This document shows, piece by piece, positions 43,721 to 52,328 of a DNA stretch of 64,000 bases. Each line of letters starts with the position of its first letter. Positions within the stretch are counted from its first letter, which is position 1. Under the pieces are notes generated by a model. The model saw only the letters and a list, made by a program, of their open reading frames with translations. It ran no database searches and was not told the DNA's origin. This stretch comes from Hoeflea_A sp040932035. GTDB taxonomy: Bacteria > Pseudomonadota > Alphaproteobacteria > Rhizobiales > Rhizobiaceae. The stretch is taken from assembly GCF_040932035.1 (NCBI RefSeq), contig NZ_JBFRBB010000002.1, forward strand, positions 434,001-498,000. Reading direction: 5' to 3'. The translations under genes and the position numbers were made by a program.

Positions 43721-44688
43721 GGTATCAAGACCGTGCAGCCGGTCGTCTGCCGCCCTTCGAGGGCATCATGGGCTTTGGCGGCGTCGCGCAGATCAAAGGT
43801 CTGATTCACGTTGATTTTGATCGAGCCATCGGCAATCAGCGAAAACAGTTCCGATGCGGCCTTTTCAAGCCATCCGGGCAGCGCCGTGAAGTGGAAGAGG
43901 ATCGGCCGCGTGACATGGAAGGAGCCGGCGGCAAGATCCGACAGTTTGAACTCGGTCGCCGGCCCGGATGATTGTCCGAAGCTGACCAGAGTGCCGTGTG
44001 TCTTAAGGCACTGCAGAGAACCTGGATAAGTGTCCTTACCAACCGAATCGTAGACAACATCGACGCCGCTCGGGGCAAGAGCGCGGAGCTTTTCGACAAA
44101 ATTTTCAGAGCGATAGTCGATGACGTCTGAATATCCGTATTGTCCTGCCAGGGCGCATTTTTCCGGACCGCCTGCAGTTCCGGTCGCCCTGACCCCCATG
44201 GTAGCAAGCCATTGCCCCGCAATGAGCCCGACACCGCCGGCCGCAGCGTGAAACAGCACATGCTGACCTCTTTGAACCGGATAGCTGTCGTGCAGCAGAT
44301 AACGCGCCGTCAGTCCCTTCAAAATGGAACCCGCAGCCGTTTCGTCCGAGACGCCGTCGGGAATATTCACCAGATGCTGCGCGGCCACAGTCCTGTGGGT
44401 CGTGTAGGCACCGTTGGCGAGCGTATAGGCGACGCGGTCGCCCACCGACAGGCCACTGACGCCGTCCCCGATCGCTTCGACTACGCCTGCCGCTTCCGAT
44501 CCGAGCACCAGATCGCTGTCGACACTCCACGGATAGAGCCCGGTCCGAAAATATGTATCAATGAAATTGACGCCAATCGCGGTGTGGCGCAGCAGCACCT
44601 CACCTGCTCCTGGCGTTGGTATTTCGATCTCCTGCACACGCAATACATCACTGCCGCCGGTATGTGGTGCGACGATAGAATAGGCCAC
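43717..44688 (-). CDS. NADPH:quinone oxidoreductase (zeta-crystallin family)
   Basis: The 323-residue MDR-superfamily enzyme lacks the zinc cysteines of alcohol dehydrogenases. It has FIDTYFRTGLYP, the nucleotide-binding AAAGGVGLIAGQ and the Qor-like ending. It probably reduces quinones with NADPH as electron donor. It is directly downstream of, and overlaps by one base, the AhpD-like gene, suggesting a redox-stress operon. It converges with dinB, overlapping by four bases. Confidence 0.9.
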   Translation of the reverse strand: MAYSIVAPHTGGSDVLRVQEIEIPTPGAGEVLLRHTAIGVNFIDTYFRTGLYPWSVDSDLVLGSEAAGVVEAIGDGVSGLSVGDRVAYTLANGAYTTHRTVAAQHLVNIPDGVSDETAAGSILKGLTARYLLHDSYPVQRGQHVLFHAAAGGVGLIAGQWLATMGVRATGTAGGPEKCALAGQYGYSDVIDYRSENFVEKLRALAPSGVDVVYDSVGKDTYPGSLQCLKTHGTLVSFGQSSGPATEFKLSDLAAGSFHVTRPILFHFTALPGWLEKAASELFSLIADGSIKINVNQTFDLRDAAKAHDALEGRQTTGCTVLIP

Positions 44689-45095
44689 TAATCATTCTCC
44701 CTGTTGAACTCCGGATCGACCGGAATTTGCAAACCGTTGAGCAGAGCGTTGGTTCGTGAAGCCGTGGATATCACCCTCAGCAGATCCGCATATTCCTCAT
44801 CATCCATGCCCTTTGCACGCGCCGCTGCTGTGTGAGAATGGACGCAATACCGACAGGAATTGGCGATTGAAACCGCCACATAGATCATTTCCTTGGTTTT
44901 CGGATCGAGTGCTGACGGTTCCGCCATGACCGACTTCACATCTTCCCATGTCTGCTTCAACAAAGGTGGGTCGAAGGCCAGATATTTCCACAAAAGATTG
45001 ATGAAATCGCTGCCGCGAGTCGCACGAATGTCGTCAAAGACCTGCCTGACCAGCGGATCGGATTCCGGATTTTCCTGCAGCGGAACAGTGGACAT
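44688..45095 (-). CDS. Carboxymuconolactone decarboxylase/AhpD-like protein
   Basis: The 135-residue helical protein has the AhpD active-site pattern SIANSCRYCVHSHTAAARAKG with Cys-X2-Cys and the following His. Such proteins are thiol-disulfide active peroxidase partners. It lies between dnaE and the quinone reductase gene on the same strand, 11 bases after the dnaE stop is approached, so it is possibly the first gene of the redox pair. Confidence 0.85.
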   Translation of the reverse strand: MSTVPLQENPESDPLVRQVFDDIRATRGSDFINLLWKYLAFDPPLLKQTWEDVKSVMAEPSALDPKTKEMIYVAVSIANSCRYCVHSHTAAARAKGMDDEEYADLLRVISTASRTNALLNGLQIPVDPEFNREND

Positions 45096-45106
45096 GAAAA
45101 CGCCTC

Positions 45107-48100
45107 CTATACAAGCTCAACATCGACAATGCCCTTCGCAGTCTTTAGAGCGGAGGCGATTTGCGGCGAAATCCTGTAGCGCTGAGGCAGTTCAACCTCG
45201 ATCTCGCGCCTGCCGTCCTCCTTGATCACCACAAACGAGACCTGGCCGTCTCCCTTGGTGTTGAGGTGACCTGCAATCTGCTGCAGCGACGTGCTGTCGC
45301 GCACAAAGATCCTGAGGGCTTTCTGAGTTTGAACAGCGCGTTCTTCAAGCGACTGAACAGTCTGAATTCGCAGGCTGATTCCCTCGGGTCTTTCCTCCGC
45401 GTCGACCGTGACCACCAGCGATTTCCCCGGTTCTAGCAGGTCCCGGTATTGCGCAAGCCCCTCGGAAAACAGCACGGCCTCATACTGCCCGGAAGAATCG
45501 GAAAAAACGATGATCCCCATCTTGTTGCCGGTGCGGGTCTTGCGCTCCTGTTTGGATGTCACGGTACCGGCGAGACGCCCCGCCGTCGCGCCCTGTTTGA
45601 CCGCATTGGAAAATTCCCCAATGGTCTGAACCCGCATTTTTTCCAGAAGCTGTTGGTATGTATCCAGCGGATGGGCTGAAAGATAAAAGCCGAGAGATTG
45701 ATATTCCCGGTGAAGTTTTTCTGAAGGAACCCAGGGTGTTACGCTGGGAAATTGAACCACCTCCGGTCCGGTTGCCGCGCCCGTGCCGAAAATATCGGAT
45801 TGACCGCTGACCCGGTCCTCGGTCGCCCGCTGCGAAAGCCCAAGCAGTCTGTCGATGCCACCGACAAGTTCAGCTCTTTCCCGGCCGAAACAATCAAATG
45901 CACCGGCACAGATGAGGTGCTCCAGTACCCGCCGGTTGATCAGTTTAGAATCCACCCTCAGGAAAAAGTCCTCAATATTTGCAAAAGGTTGCCCGCCCCT
46001 GACTTCAACAATGTGATCGACAGCAGCCTCTCCGACACCTTTGATGGCCGCAAGCGAATAGTAAATCCGGTTTTCACCGGTTTTGAAGATCCTGTAGGAC
46101 GTTTGAACCGAGGGTGGCACTACCTCGATGCCCAGCCGGGCGGCGTCCTGGCGGAAATCGTTGATCTTGTCGGTATTCGACATGTCGAGCGTCATGGAGG
46201 CCGCCAGGAACTCGACCGGATAATGCGCTTTCAGATAGGCCGTCTGATAGGAAACAATGCCATAGGCTGCGGCGTGCGACTTGTTGAAGCCGTAATTGGC
46301 GAATTTGGCAAGCAGGTCGAAGATCAGATCGGCCTGCGGTTTTGTTACGCCGTTATCGACCGCGCCGCTCACAAAACGGCTGCGCTGTTTATCCATTTCC
46401 TCCTTGATCTTCTTGCCCATCGCGCGGCGCAGCATGTCGGCTTCGCCAAGTGAGTAGCCGGACAGGACCTGGGCGATCTGCATCACCTGTTCCTGGTAGA
46501 CAATCACACCTTGCGTTTCTTCAAGCAGATAGTCGATCTTCGGATGGATGGAGGCGACTTCCTCCTCGCCATGCTTGCGGGCATTGTAGACCGGAATGTT
46601 TTCCATCGGTCCCGGGCGGTAGAGCGCGACCAGCGCAATGATGTCTTCGATCCTGTCGGGTCGCATGCCGATCAGGGCCTTGCGCATGCCGGCACTTTCC
46701 ACCTGGAATACGCCGACCGTCTCGCCGCGTGACAGCATGTCATAGGTTTGCGGATCATCCAGCGGCAGCGCACCCAGATTGACCTCGATATCGCGATCGC
46801 GCAGGAAATCGACTGCGGTCTTCAAAACCGTCAGCGTTTTGAGGCCGAGGAAGTCGAACTTCACCAGTCCCGCCTGCTCAACCCATTTCATATTGAACTG
46901 CGTGACCGGCATGTCCGAGCGCGGATCGCGATACATCGGCACAAGTTTCGACAGCGGCCGGTCACCGATGACGATGCCGGCGGCGTGTGTCGATGCATGC
47001 CGGTAGAGGCCCTCGATCTTTTGCGCAATGTCCAGCAGACGCCCGACAACAGGCTCCTTTTGCGCCTCCTCACGAAGCTTCGGCTCTTCCTCGATGGCCT
47101 TGTGCAGCGGCGTTGGATTGGCGGGATTGTTCGGAACCAGTTTGCAGATCCGGTCGACCTGACCGTAGGGCATTTCGAGCACCCGGCCGACATCGCGCAG
47201 TGCGGCGCGCGCCTGCAGCGATCCGAAAGTGATGATTTGCGCCACCTGTTGTCTGCCGTATTTTTCCTGAACGTAACGGATCACTTCGTCTCGCCGATCC
47301 TGGCAGAAGTCGATATCGAAGTCCGGCATCGACACGCGTTCCGGATTAAGAAAACGTTCGAACAGCAGTGAAAAACGCAGCGGGTCAACATCCGTCACCG
47401 TTAGCGCATAGGCGACAAGCGATCCCGCGCCAGACCCGCGGCCAGGGCCGACCGGTATGTCATGCGCCTTAGCCCATTTGATGAAGTCGGCAACAATGAG
47501 AAAGTAGCCTGGGAACCCCATGCGCTCGATGATTCCGAGTTCGACTTCCAGACGTTCGCGGTAATCGCTCTCGGCAAACCCTTCCGCAAAGCCGAGTTCG
47601 GCGAGACGTAGATCCAGCCCCTCCTCGGCCTGTCGGCGCAGTTCCGCGGCCTCTGCCCGCAGCGCTTCCTCCGGATCGTCCGTCGCTCCGGTAAAGCGCG
47701 GCAAAATCGGTGCGCGGGTGTCCAGAAGGAAGGAACAGCGGCGTGCGATTTCGACAGAATTCTCAAGGGCTTCCGGCAGATCCTCGAACAGCGCCACCAT
47801 CTCGGCACGACTCTTGAGATAGTGATCGGGTGTCAGTTGAAAGCGGCTGTCATCCGAAACCATGGCGTTGTGCGCAACGGCCATCAAAGCATCGTGGGCA
47901 TCAAAATCATCAGGCGAGGGAAAAAACGCCTCGTTGGTGGCAACGATCGGCACGGCCTGTTCATAGGCAAGGCCCAGTACCCGGTTCTCGTGTCCCCGGT
48001 CAAACCCGCTCTGGCGCTGCAGTTCCATATATAAGCGTCCGGGAAAATGCGTCTTGAACCAGTCAAGGCGGGTAGCTGCGACCTGCGGCTGCTCGTCGGA

Positions 48101-48598
48101 CAACGCCTTGTCGATCGGTCCCGTCTGCCCGCCGGTCAGACAGATAAGGCCTTCGGTTCCTTCCTCCAGCCACGAGGCGCAGATATGCACCGCTTCGGCA
48201 CCCGACCCGTCAAGATAGGCCCGGCTGACCAGATCGACCAGACGGGTGTATCCGTCCGCGTTCATGGCGATAAGGACGACAGACGGCCGGTCGGCCAGAT
48301 GTTCCTTGTGACCGCGACGCTCCTCACCGCCGCCGTCCTCCATATCGATATCAAGCTGGCAGCCAAGGATGGGCTGGAGCCCCTCACCTGCAGCCTTGAC
48401 CGAAAATTCCAGCGCACCGAAAAGATTGTTGCTGTCGGCAATACCGATTGCCGGTTGCCTGTCTGCCGCGGCCATCGAGATGATGGTTTTCAGTGGCAAC
48501 GCGCCTTCCAGCAGCGAATAGGCGGAGTGAACCCGCAGGTGAACGAATTGCGGCCCTGCTGGGTGGATGGCGGATTCGGTTTCACCTGATTCGGACAT
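45107..48598 (-). CDS. dnaE: DNA polymerase III subunit alpha
   Basis: The 1163-residue replicative polymerase has an N-terminal PHP domain (VHSAYSLLEGALPLK, IADSNNLFGALE), the C-family catalytic aspartates in MPDFDIDFCQDRRDEV, the VGPGRGSGAGSLVAYAL motif and a C-terminal OB domain (LAGTVTSKQERKTRTGNKMG). The residues match DnaE1 rather than the mutasome DnaE2, which is usually shorter and lacks the C-terminal extension. It is the sole Pol III alpha in the window. Confidence 0.97.
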   Translation of the reverse strand: MSESGETESAIHPAGPQFVHLRVHSAYSLLEGALPLKTIISMAAADRQPAIGIADSNNLFGALEFSVKAAGEGLQPILGCQLDIDMEDGGGEERRGHKEHLADRPSVVLIAMNADGYTRLVDLVSRAYLDGSGAEAVHICASWLEEGTEGLICLTGGQTGPIDKALSDEQPQVAATRLDWFKTHFPGRLYMELQRQSGFDRGHENRVLGLAYEQAVPIVATNEAFFPSPDDFDAHDALMAVAHNAMVSDDSRFQLTPDHYLKSRAEMVALFEDLPEALENSVEIARRCSFLLDTRAPILPRFTGATDDPEEALRAEAAELRRQAEEGLDLRLAELGFAEGFAESDYRERLEVELGIIERMGFPGYFLIVADFIKWAKAHDIPVGPGRGSGAGSLVAYALTVTDVDPLRFSLLFERFLNPERVSMPDFDIDFCQDRRDEVIRYVQEKYGRQQVAQIITFGSLQARAALRDVGRVLEMPYGQVDRICKLVPNNPANPTPLHKAIEEEPKLREEAQKEPVVGRLLDIAQKIEGLYRHASTHAAGIVIGDRPLSKLVPMYRDPRSDMPVTQFNMKWVEQAGLVKFDFLGLKTLTVLKTAVDFLRDRDIEVNLGALPLDDPQTYDMLSRGETVGVFQVESAGMRKALIGMRPDRIEDIIALVALYRPGPMENIPVYNARKHGEEEVASIHPKIDYLLEETQGVIVYQEQVMQIAQVLSGYSLGEADMLRRAMGKKIKEEMDKQRSRFVSGAVDNGVTKPQADLIFDLLAKFANYGFNKSHAAAYGIVSYQTAYLKAHYPVEFLAASMTLDMSNTDKINDFRQDAARLGIEVVPPSVQTSYRIFKTGENRIYYSLAAIKGVGEAAVDHIVEVRGGQPFANIEDFFLRVDSKLINRRVLEHLICAGAFDCFGRERAELVGGIDRLLGLSQRATEDRVSGQSDIFGTGAATGPEVVQFPSVTPWVPSEKLHREYQSLGFYLSAHPLDTYQQLLEKMRVQTIGEFSNAVKQGATAGRLAGTVTSKQERKTRTGNKMGIIVFSDSSGQYEAVLFSEGLAQYRDLLEPGKSLVVTVDAEERPEGISLRIQTVQSLEERAVQTQKALRIFVRDSTSLQQIAGHLNTKGDGQVSFVVIKEDGRREIEVELPQRYRISPQIASALKTAKGIVDVELV

Positions 48599-48853
48599 GC
48601 TGCATTCCCGTTACGTTGCGGATGTTGCGCGCTTCCGGACAAGGCGCGGCTGAACTTCGATCTTAGCATCAATTCCCGCCTGGCCCTCGGGCAGTGGTCC
48701 CAATCCACATGGAATCGCTGCCGGCAGCTCATCACTATAGCGGTGGCAATCGATATCGGTACTCCCTTTAGCAGTTACATATCAAGCGCGATTCAACTGG
48801 CGCGATGGTCCAAATCCCAGTAGCCTCAGCACGTTTCGAAACAGGGGGGAACG

Positions 48854-50005
48854 ATGCGCGCATCTGTGGTGATATCGGCACTGGTGGCTGTCCTTGTCGG
48901 ATTTGGCAGTTCTGTCGCCATCGTGCTTGCCGCCGCGGCTGCGGTCGGCGCGAATGCGGAACAGACATCCTCCTGGGTCGCGTCCATCTGTCTTGCCACA
49001 GCCGCCGTCACCCTTGTCCTGAGCCTGCGATACCGCGCACCGATTGTTGCCGCCTGGTCCACACCCGGCGCCGCTCTGATCGCGTCGTCCTCCGGAGAAT
49101 CGATCGAAACCGCCGTCGGCGCATTCTTTTTTGCCGCTATACTGACGCTTTTGACAGCGGCCTTTCGCCCGCTCGGTGCATTGATCGAACGCATCCCCAC
49201 CTCCGTCGCCTCGGCGATGCTGGCAGGCATTCTCTTCAGCTTTGTCCTGGCGGTGTTCGAACATCTCAAATCGGCACCGGAACTTGTCGTCCCGCTGCTC
49301 ATCCTGTTCGTTGTCGTGCGGATATTCTCGCCCATCTGGGCGGTGCTGGCCGTGTTGTTCTGCGGCATCGCCCTGGCCTACATCCTGGGCCTCACCAGCC
49401 CCCTGGACGATCTGCACGTATCACGGCTCGTATGGATAGAACCGCGCTTCGAATTCGAGGCGCTCATCGGCCTCGGCTTGCCTCTCTATCTCGTCACCAT
49501 GGCCTCGCAGAACCTGCCCGGATTCGCGGTGCTGAAGGCTTCCGGCTATACCGTGCCCTCGCGCCCCGTTTTGTCGGTGACGGGCATCGCGTCCCTCGCT
49601 TCCGCCGGCTTCGGCGCCCATGCAACAAACCTTGCCGCTATCACCGCGTCGATCTGCACCGGACCGGACGCTCACCCGGACAAGGACAAACGCTGGCTTT
49701 GCGGTCCATTCTATGCGGCCGGTTATGTGGTCATTGCAATTTTCGGCGCGTCACTGGTTGCGCTTTTTGCAAGCTTTCCCAAAGCACTCATCACCACGGT
49801 CGCCGGCATCGCCCTGATCGGCGCCCTCGCCTCGTCGCTCAGCGGCAGCATGGCAAAGGACGAAGACCGGTTTATCGCCGTCGGCACTTTTGCGGTGACG
49901 GCATCAGGCATGTCCGCATTCGGTATCGGGTCGGCTTTCTGGGGTCTGGTAGCGGGTCTATTCATCCTCGGCGTCGACCAGCTCCGCGCACGCTTCAGGG
50001 CGTGA
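48854..50005 (+). CDS. BenE-family transporter, copy 1
   Basis: The 383-residue membrane protein has about twelve hydrophobic segments. The BenE (benzoate/H+ symporter) pattern is seen in AWSTPGAALIASSS, MASQNLPGFAVLKASGY, GFGAHATNLAAITASICTGPDAH and GMSAFGIGSAFWGLVAGL. AGGGGGGAACG precedes ATG 48854. The ligand may be benzoate or another aromatic acid; no catabolic genes are nearby to help. It is a tandem duplicate of the next gene. Confidence 0.88.
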   Translation: MRASVVISALVAVLVGFGSSVAIVLAAAAAVGANAEQTSSWVASICLATAAVTLVLSLRYRAPIVAAWSTPGAALIASSSGESIETAVGAFFFAAILTLLTAAFRPLGALIERIPTSVASAMLAGILFSFVLAVFEHLKSAPELVVPLLILFVVVRIFSPIWAVLAVLFCGIALAYILGLTSPLDDLHVSRLVWIEPRFEFEALIGLGLPLYLVTMASQNLPGFAVLKASGYTVPSRPVLSVTGIASLASAGFGAHATNLAAITASICTGPDAHPDKDKRWLCGPFYAAGYVVIAIFGASLVALFASFPKALITTVAGIALIGALASSLSGSMAKDEDRFIAVGTFAVTASGMSAFGIGSAFWGLVAGLFILGVDQLRARFRA

Positions 50006-50160
50006 TATTCTCGAGGCCATCTATCGTCGTCGCCAAAACGCTGCGCCAACGCCTGACAGAAACAGCCAGCAGTGATTCTCATGTCCCGGCCCGGGCAGAA
50101 AACGGATGGCGCGGCAGGCCTTGTCACAGTAACTTTGGCACGTTGCAAAAGAGGGAATCG

Positions 50161-51312
50161 ATGCGCGCTTCGATAGTGATATCGGCGCTGGTGGCGGTGT
50201 TCATCAGTTTCGGCAGTTCCATCGCCATCGTGCTCGCGGCGGCTGCCGCTGTCGGTGCCGACGCAGCGCAAACCGCCTCCTGGGTTGCATCTCTGTGTCT
50301 GGCAAAAGCCGCTATTACCTTAATCCTGAGTTTGCGGTTTCGGGCACCGGTTATCGCCGCCAGTTCCACCGTCGGCGCAGCTCTGATTGCGGCAACATCG
50401 GGCGAAACGGTTGAGACAGCGGTCGGTGCATTCTTCTTCGCTGCCGTGCTGACGCTGATGACTGCCGCCTTCCGGCCGCTCGGCGCGTTGATCGAGCGTA
50501 TCCCGACGACAATCGCCTCGGCAATGCTGGCCGGCATCCTGTTCACCTTCGTGGTGGCGGTATTCGAACATCTCAAATCGGCACCCGAACTCGTCGTTCC
50601 GCTGCTGATAATATTTGCCGTCGTGCGACTATTCTCTCCCATCTGGGCGGTGCTGGCTGTTCTGTGCGGCGGTATTGTTCTTGCCCACCTCCTTGGGTTG
50701 GCCGGTCCGGTCGGCGACCTGCATTTATCGCGGCTCGTCTGGATAACGCCGCGCTTCGAATTTCATGCGCTGATCGGCCTCGGCCTTCCCCTCTACATTG
50801 TAACGATGGCGTCGCAGAACCTGCCGGGCTTTGCCGTATTGAAGGCCGCAGGTTATGAAATGCCGCTGCGGCCTGTCCTGTTTGTCACCGGTTTCGCTTC
50901 TCTGGCGACGGCCGGCTTTGGCGCCCATGCCTCCAACCTTGCCGCCATCACAGCATCGGTCTGCTCCGGTCCCGACGCCCATCCCGACAAGGACAAGCGC
51001 TGGCTCTGCGGACCGCTTTATGCGGCGGGCAATGTTGCGATCGCCCTTTTTGCCGCATCACTTGTTGCTCTATTCGGAAGTTTCGACAAGGCGCTCATCA
51101 CAACTGTCGCCGGTTTGGCACTGGTGAGCGCACTTGCTGCATCGCTCGGCCGCAGCATGGCGGAAAGTGACAACCACATAGCCGCCATCGCCACCTTTGC
51201 GGTGACCGCCTCAGGCATGTCCGCATTCGGTATCGGGTCGGCATTTTGGGGATTGGTGGCGGGCCTGTTCATCCTCGGCCTCGACCGGCTCTACAAGCTT
51301 TTCAGAGCGTGA
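50161..51312 (+). CDS. BenE-family transporter, copy 2 (tandem duplicate)
   Basis: It is also exactly 383 residues and collinear with copy 1 throughout, without gaps as far as compared. Both start MRAS followed by VVISALVAV or IVISALVAV and share the key pore motifs. Differences concentrate in membrane helices (for example SSTVGAALIAATS versus WSTPGAALIASSS), which could alter substrate preference. The start ATG 50161 follows a 155-base gap, so the copy may have its own promoter. The pair probably arose by unequal crossover and diverged. Confidence 0.88.
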   Translation: MRASIVISALVAVFISFGSSIAIVLAAAAAVGADAAQTASWVASLCLAKAAITLILSLRFRAPVIAASSTVGAALIAATSGETVETAVGAFFFAAVLTLMTAAFRPLGALIERIPTTIASAMLAGILFTFVVAVFEHLKSAPELVVPLLIIFAVVRLFSPIWAVLAVLCGGIVLAHLLGLAGPVGDLHLSRLVWITPRFEFHALIGLGLPLYIVTMASQNLPGFAVLKAAGYEMPLRPVLFVTGFASLATAGFGAHASNLAAITASVCSGPDAHPDKDKRWLCGPLYAAGNVAIALFAASLVALFGSFDKALITTVAGLALVSALAASLGRSMAESDNHIAAIATFAVTASGMSAFGIGSAFWGLVAGLFILGLDRLYKLFRA

Positions 51313-51324
51313 TCTCTACCAAGG

Positions 51325-51347
51325 TGGCGCTCCGGATCAAAGCGCCA
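51325..51347. other. GC-rich hairpin at the end of the small SOS gene
   Basis: TGGCGCT (51325-51331) and AGCGCCA (51341-51347) form a perfect 7-base stem with a 9-base loop. No T-run follows on either strand, so it is a weak terminator candidate. The stem includes the last codons and stop of the small gene. Confidence 0.35.
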
Positions 51348-51423
51348 TCATGACAACGGTGAGGCTCGTTACAAACATGACCATGGAGGCGAAGGCAGCG
51401 CAGTCTTTTGCAAAATCGAACAT
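51337..51423 (-). CDS. 28-residue single-span membrane protein under LexA control (SidA-like candidate)
   Basis: The ATG at 51423 is preceded, at five bases, by a perfect AGGAGG (complement of 51429-51434). The product begins MFDFAKDCAAFASM and ends in a hydrophobic stretch, VMFVTSLTVVMMAL, with a stop at 51337. It has a short polar N-terminus and one membrane helix of about 20 residues. Upstream lies a promoter with a perfect LexA box. Caulobacter SidA is a 29-residue inner-membrane SOS protein that blocks division by binding FtsW/FtsN. The match here is in size, topology and control, not in known sequence. It is too short for standard gene finders. Confidence 0.7.
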   Translation of the reverse strand: MFDFAKDCAAFASMVMFVTSLTVVMMAL

Positions 51424-51452
51424 ATGTTCCTCCTTATTCCGTCTATGTTTTT

Positions 51453-51481
51453 ATTTTGTTCTTATCTTGTTCTCATGTCAA
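51453..51481 (-). promoter_or_regulatory. Promoter of the small SOS gene
   Basis: On the minus strand TTGACA (51481-51476) is a perfect -35. With a 17-base spacer, CAAAAT (51458-51453) is the -10, matching four of six. The LexA box fills the spacer. Confidence 0.6.
51458..51472 (-). promoter_or_regulatory. LexA box of the small membrane-protein gene
   Basis: On the minus strand it reads GAACAAGATAAGAAC; on the plus strand GTTCTTATCTTGTTC, a perfect GTTC-N7-GTTC. It lies between the -35 and -10 and 35 bases upstream of the start codon. A second palindrome GAACATATGTTC (51418-51429) overlaps the start codon. Confidence 0.8.
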
Positions 51482-51638
51482 GCGAATAGCGCATTGTGTT
51501 TAAGGAAGCCTTAAATACACGGGCAAGCGCCGCCGCCACCGTTAACCAATGATGGCTTATTTCAATGCGAGATTGCGGGCTGCGGGCGCTACGCGCGCGG
51601 CGGCTCAGCCCGCTGGATGACTATTTGGGGAAGCCAAT

Positions 51639-52322
51639 TCAACACTCGACGACCTTGCCGTCTTCCAGTGTCACCCGCCTGTCCATCAGGGAAGCGATCT
51701 CGTGATTGTGTGTTGCAATCAGCGCTGACAGGCCGGACTGGCGCACCAATGCATCAAGCGCCTCGAACACATAGCCTGCCGTCGTCGGATCGAGATTGCC
51801 CGTCGGCTCGTCTGCCAGGAGGATAAGCGGCGCATTCGCAACGGACCTTGCAATGGCCACACGCTGCTGTTCGCCGCCGGAAAGCTCCGCCGGCCGGTGA
51901 CCTGAGCGGTGACCAACGCGCAGATAGTCGAGCAGTTGCTGGGCCCGCTCTGACGCCTCCTTATAGGAAAGCCCGCCGATCATCTGCGGCATCATCACAT
52001 TTTCCAGCGCCGTGAACTCCGGCAGCAGATGGTGGAACTGGTAGACGAAACCGATATCGGACCGACGCATCGCCGTGCGGGTGTCGTCGTCAAGCTTGGT
52101 TGTCGCACGCCCACCGATATAAACTTCTCCCGCACTCGGATGCTCAAGCAGACCGGCGACATGCAAAAGCGTCGACTTGCCCGCACCGGACGGCGCAACA
52201 AGCGCCACCGTCTCCCCGGGGTTAAGCGAGAAATTCGCATCCTTCAGGATGGATAGAATATTGTCGCCCTGCTCGTAGTGACGCTGCACGGCCTCGATCT
52301 GAAGAACAGCTTCGCCCATCAA
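51639..52322 (-). CDS. lolD: Lipoprotein-releasing ABC transporter ATPase LolD
   Basis: The 227-residue ATPase has Walker A APSGAGKST, signature LSGGEQQRVAIARSV, Walker B ILLADEP and switch His in IATHNH. Length and the MacB/LolD-type sequence after Walker B (TGNLDPTT) support LolD. It acts with the LolC/E-type permease encoded just upstream (6-base gap) to release lipoproteins from the inner membrane. Confidence 0.93.
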   Translation of the reverse strand: MMGEAVLQIEAVQRHYEQGDNILSILKDANFSLNPGETVALVAPSGAGKSTLLHVAGLLEHPSAGEVYIGGRATTKLDDDTRTAMRRSDIGFVYQFHHLLPEFTALENVMMPQMIGGLSYKEASERAQQLLDYLRVGHRSGHRPAELSGGEQQRVAIARSVANAPLILLADEPTGNLDPTTAGYVFEALDALVRQSGLSALIATHNHEIASLMDRRVTLEDGKVVEC

Positions 52323-52328
52323 TAATAC

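Noticed and set aside
48805..50160. Open frame running through BenE copy 1 in a shifted frame into copy 2
   Set aside because: The shifted part is Arg/His-rich and not membrane-like, whereas copy 1 in its own frame is a clear transporter. It is not a fused gene.
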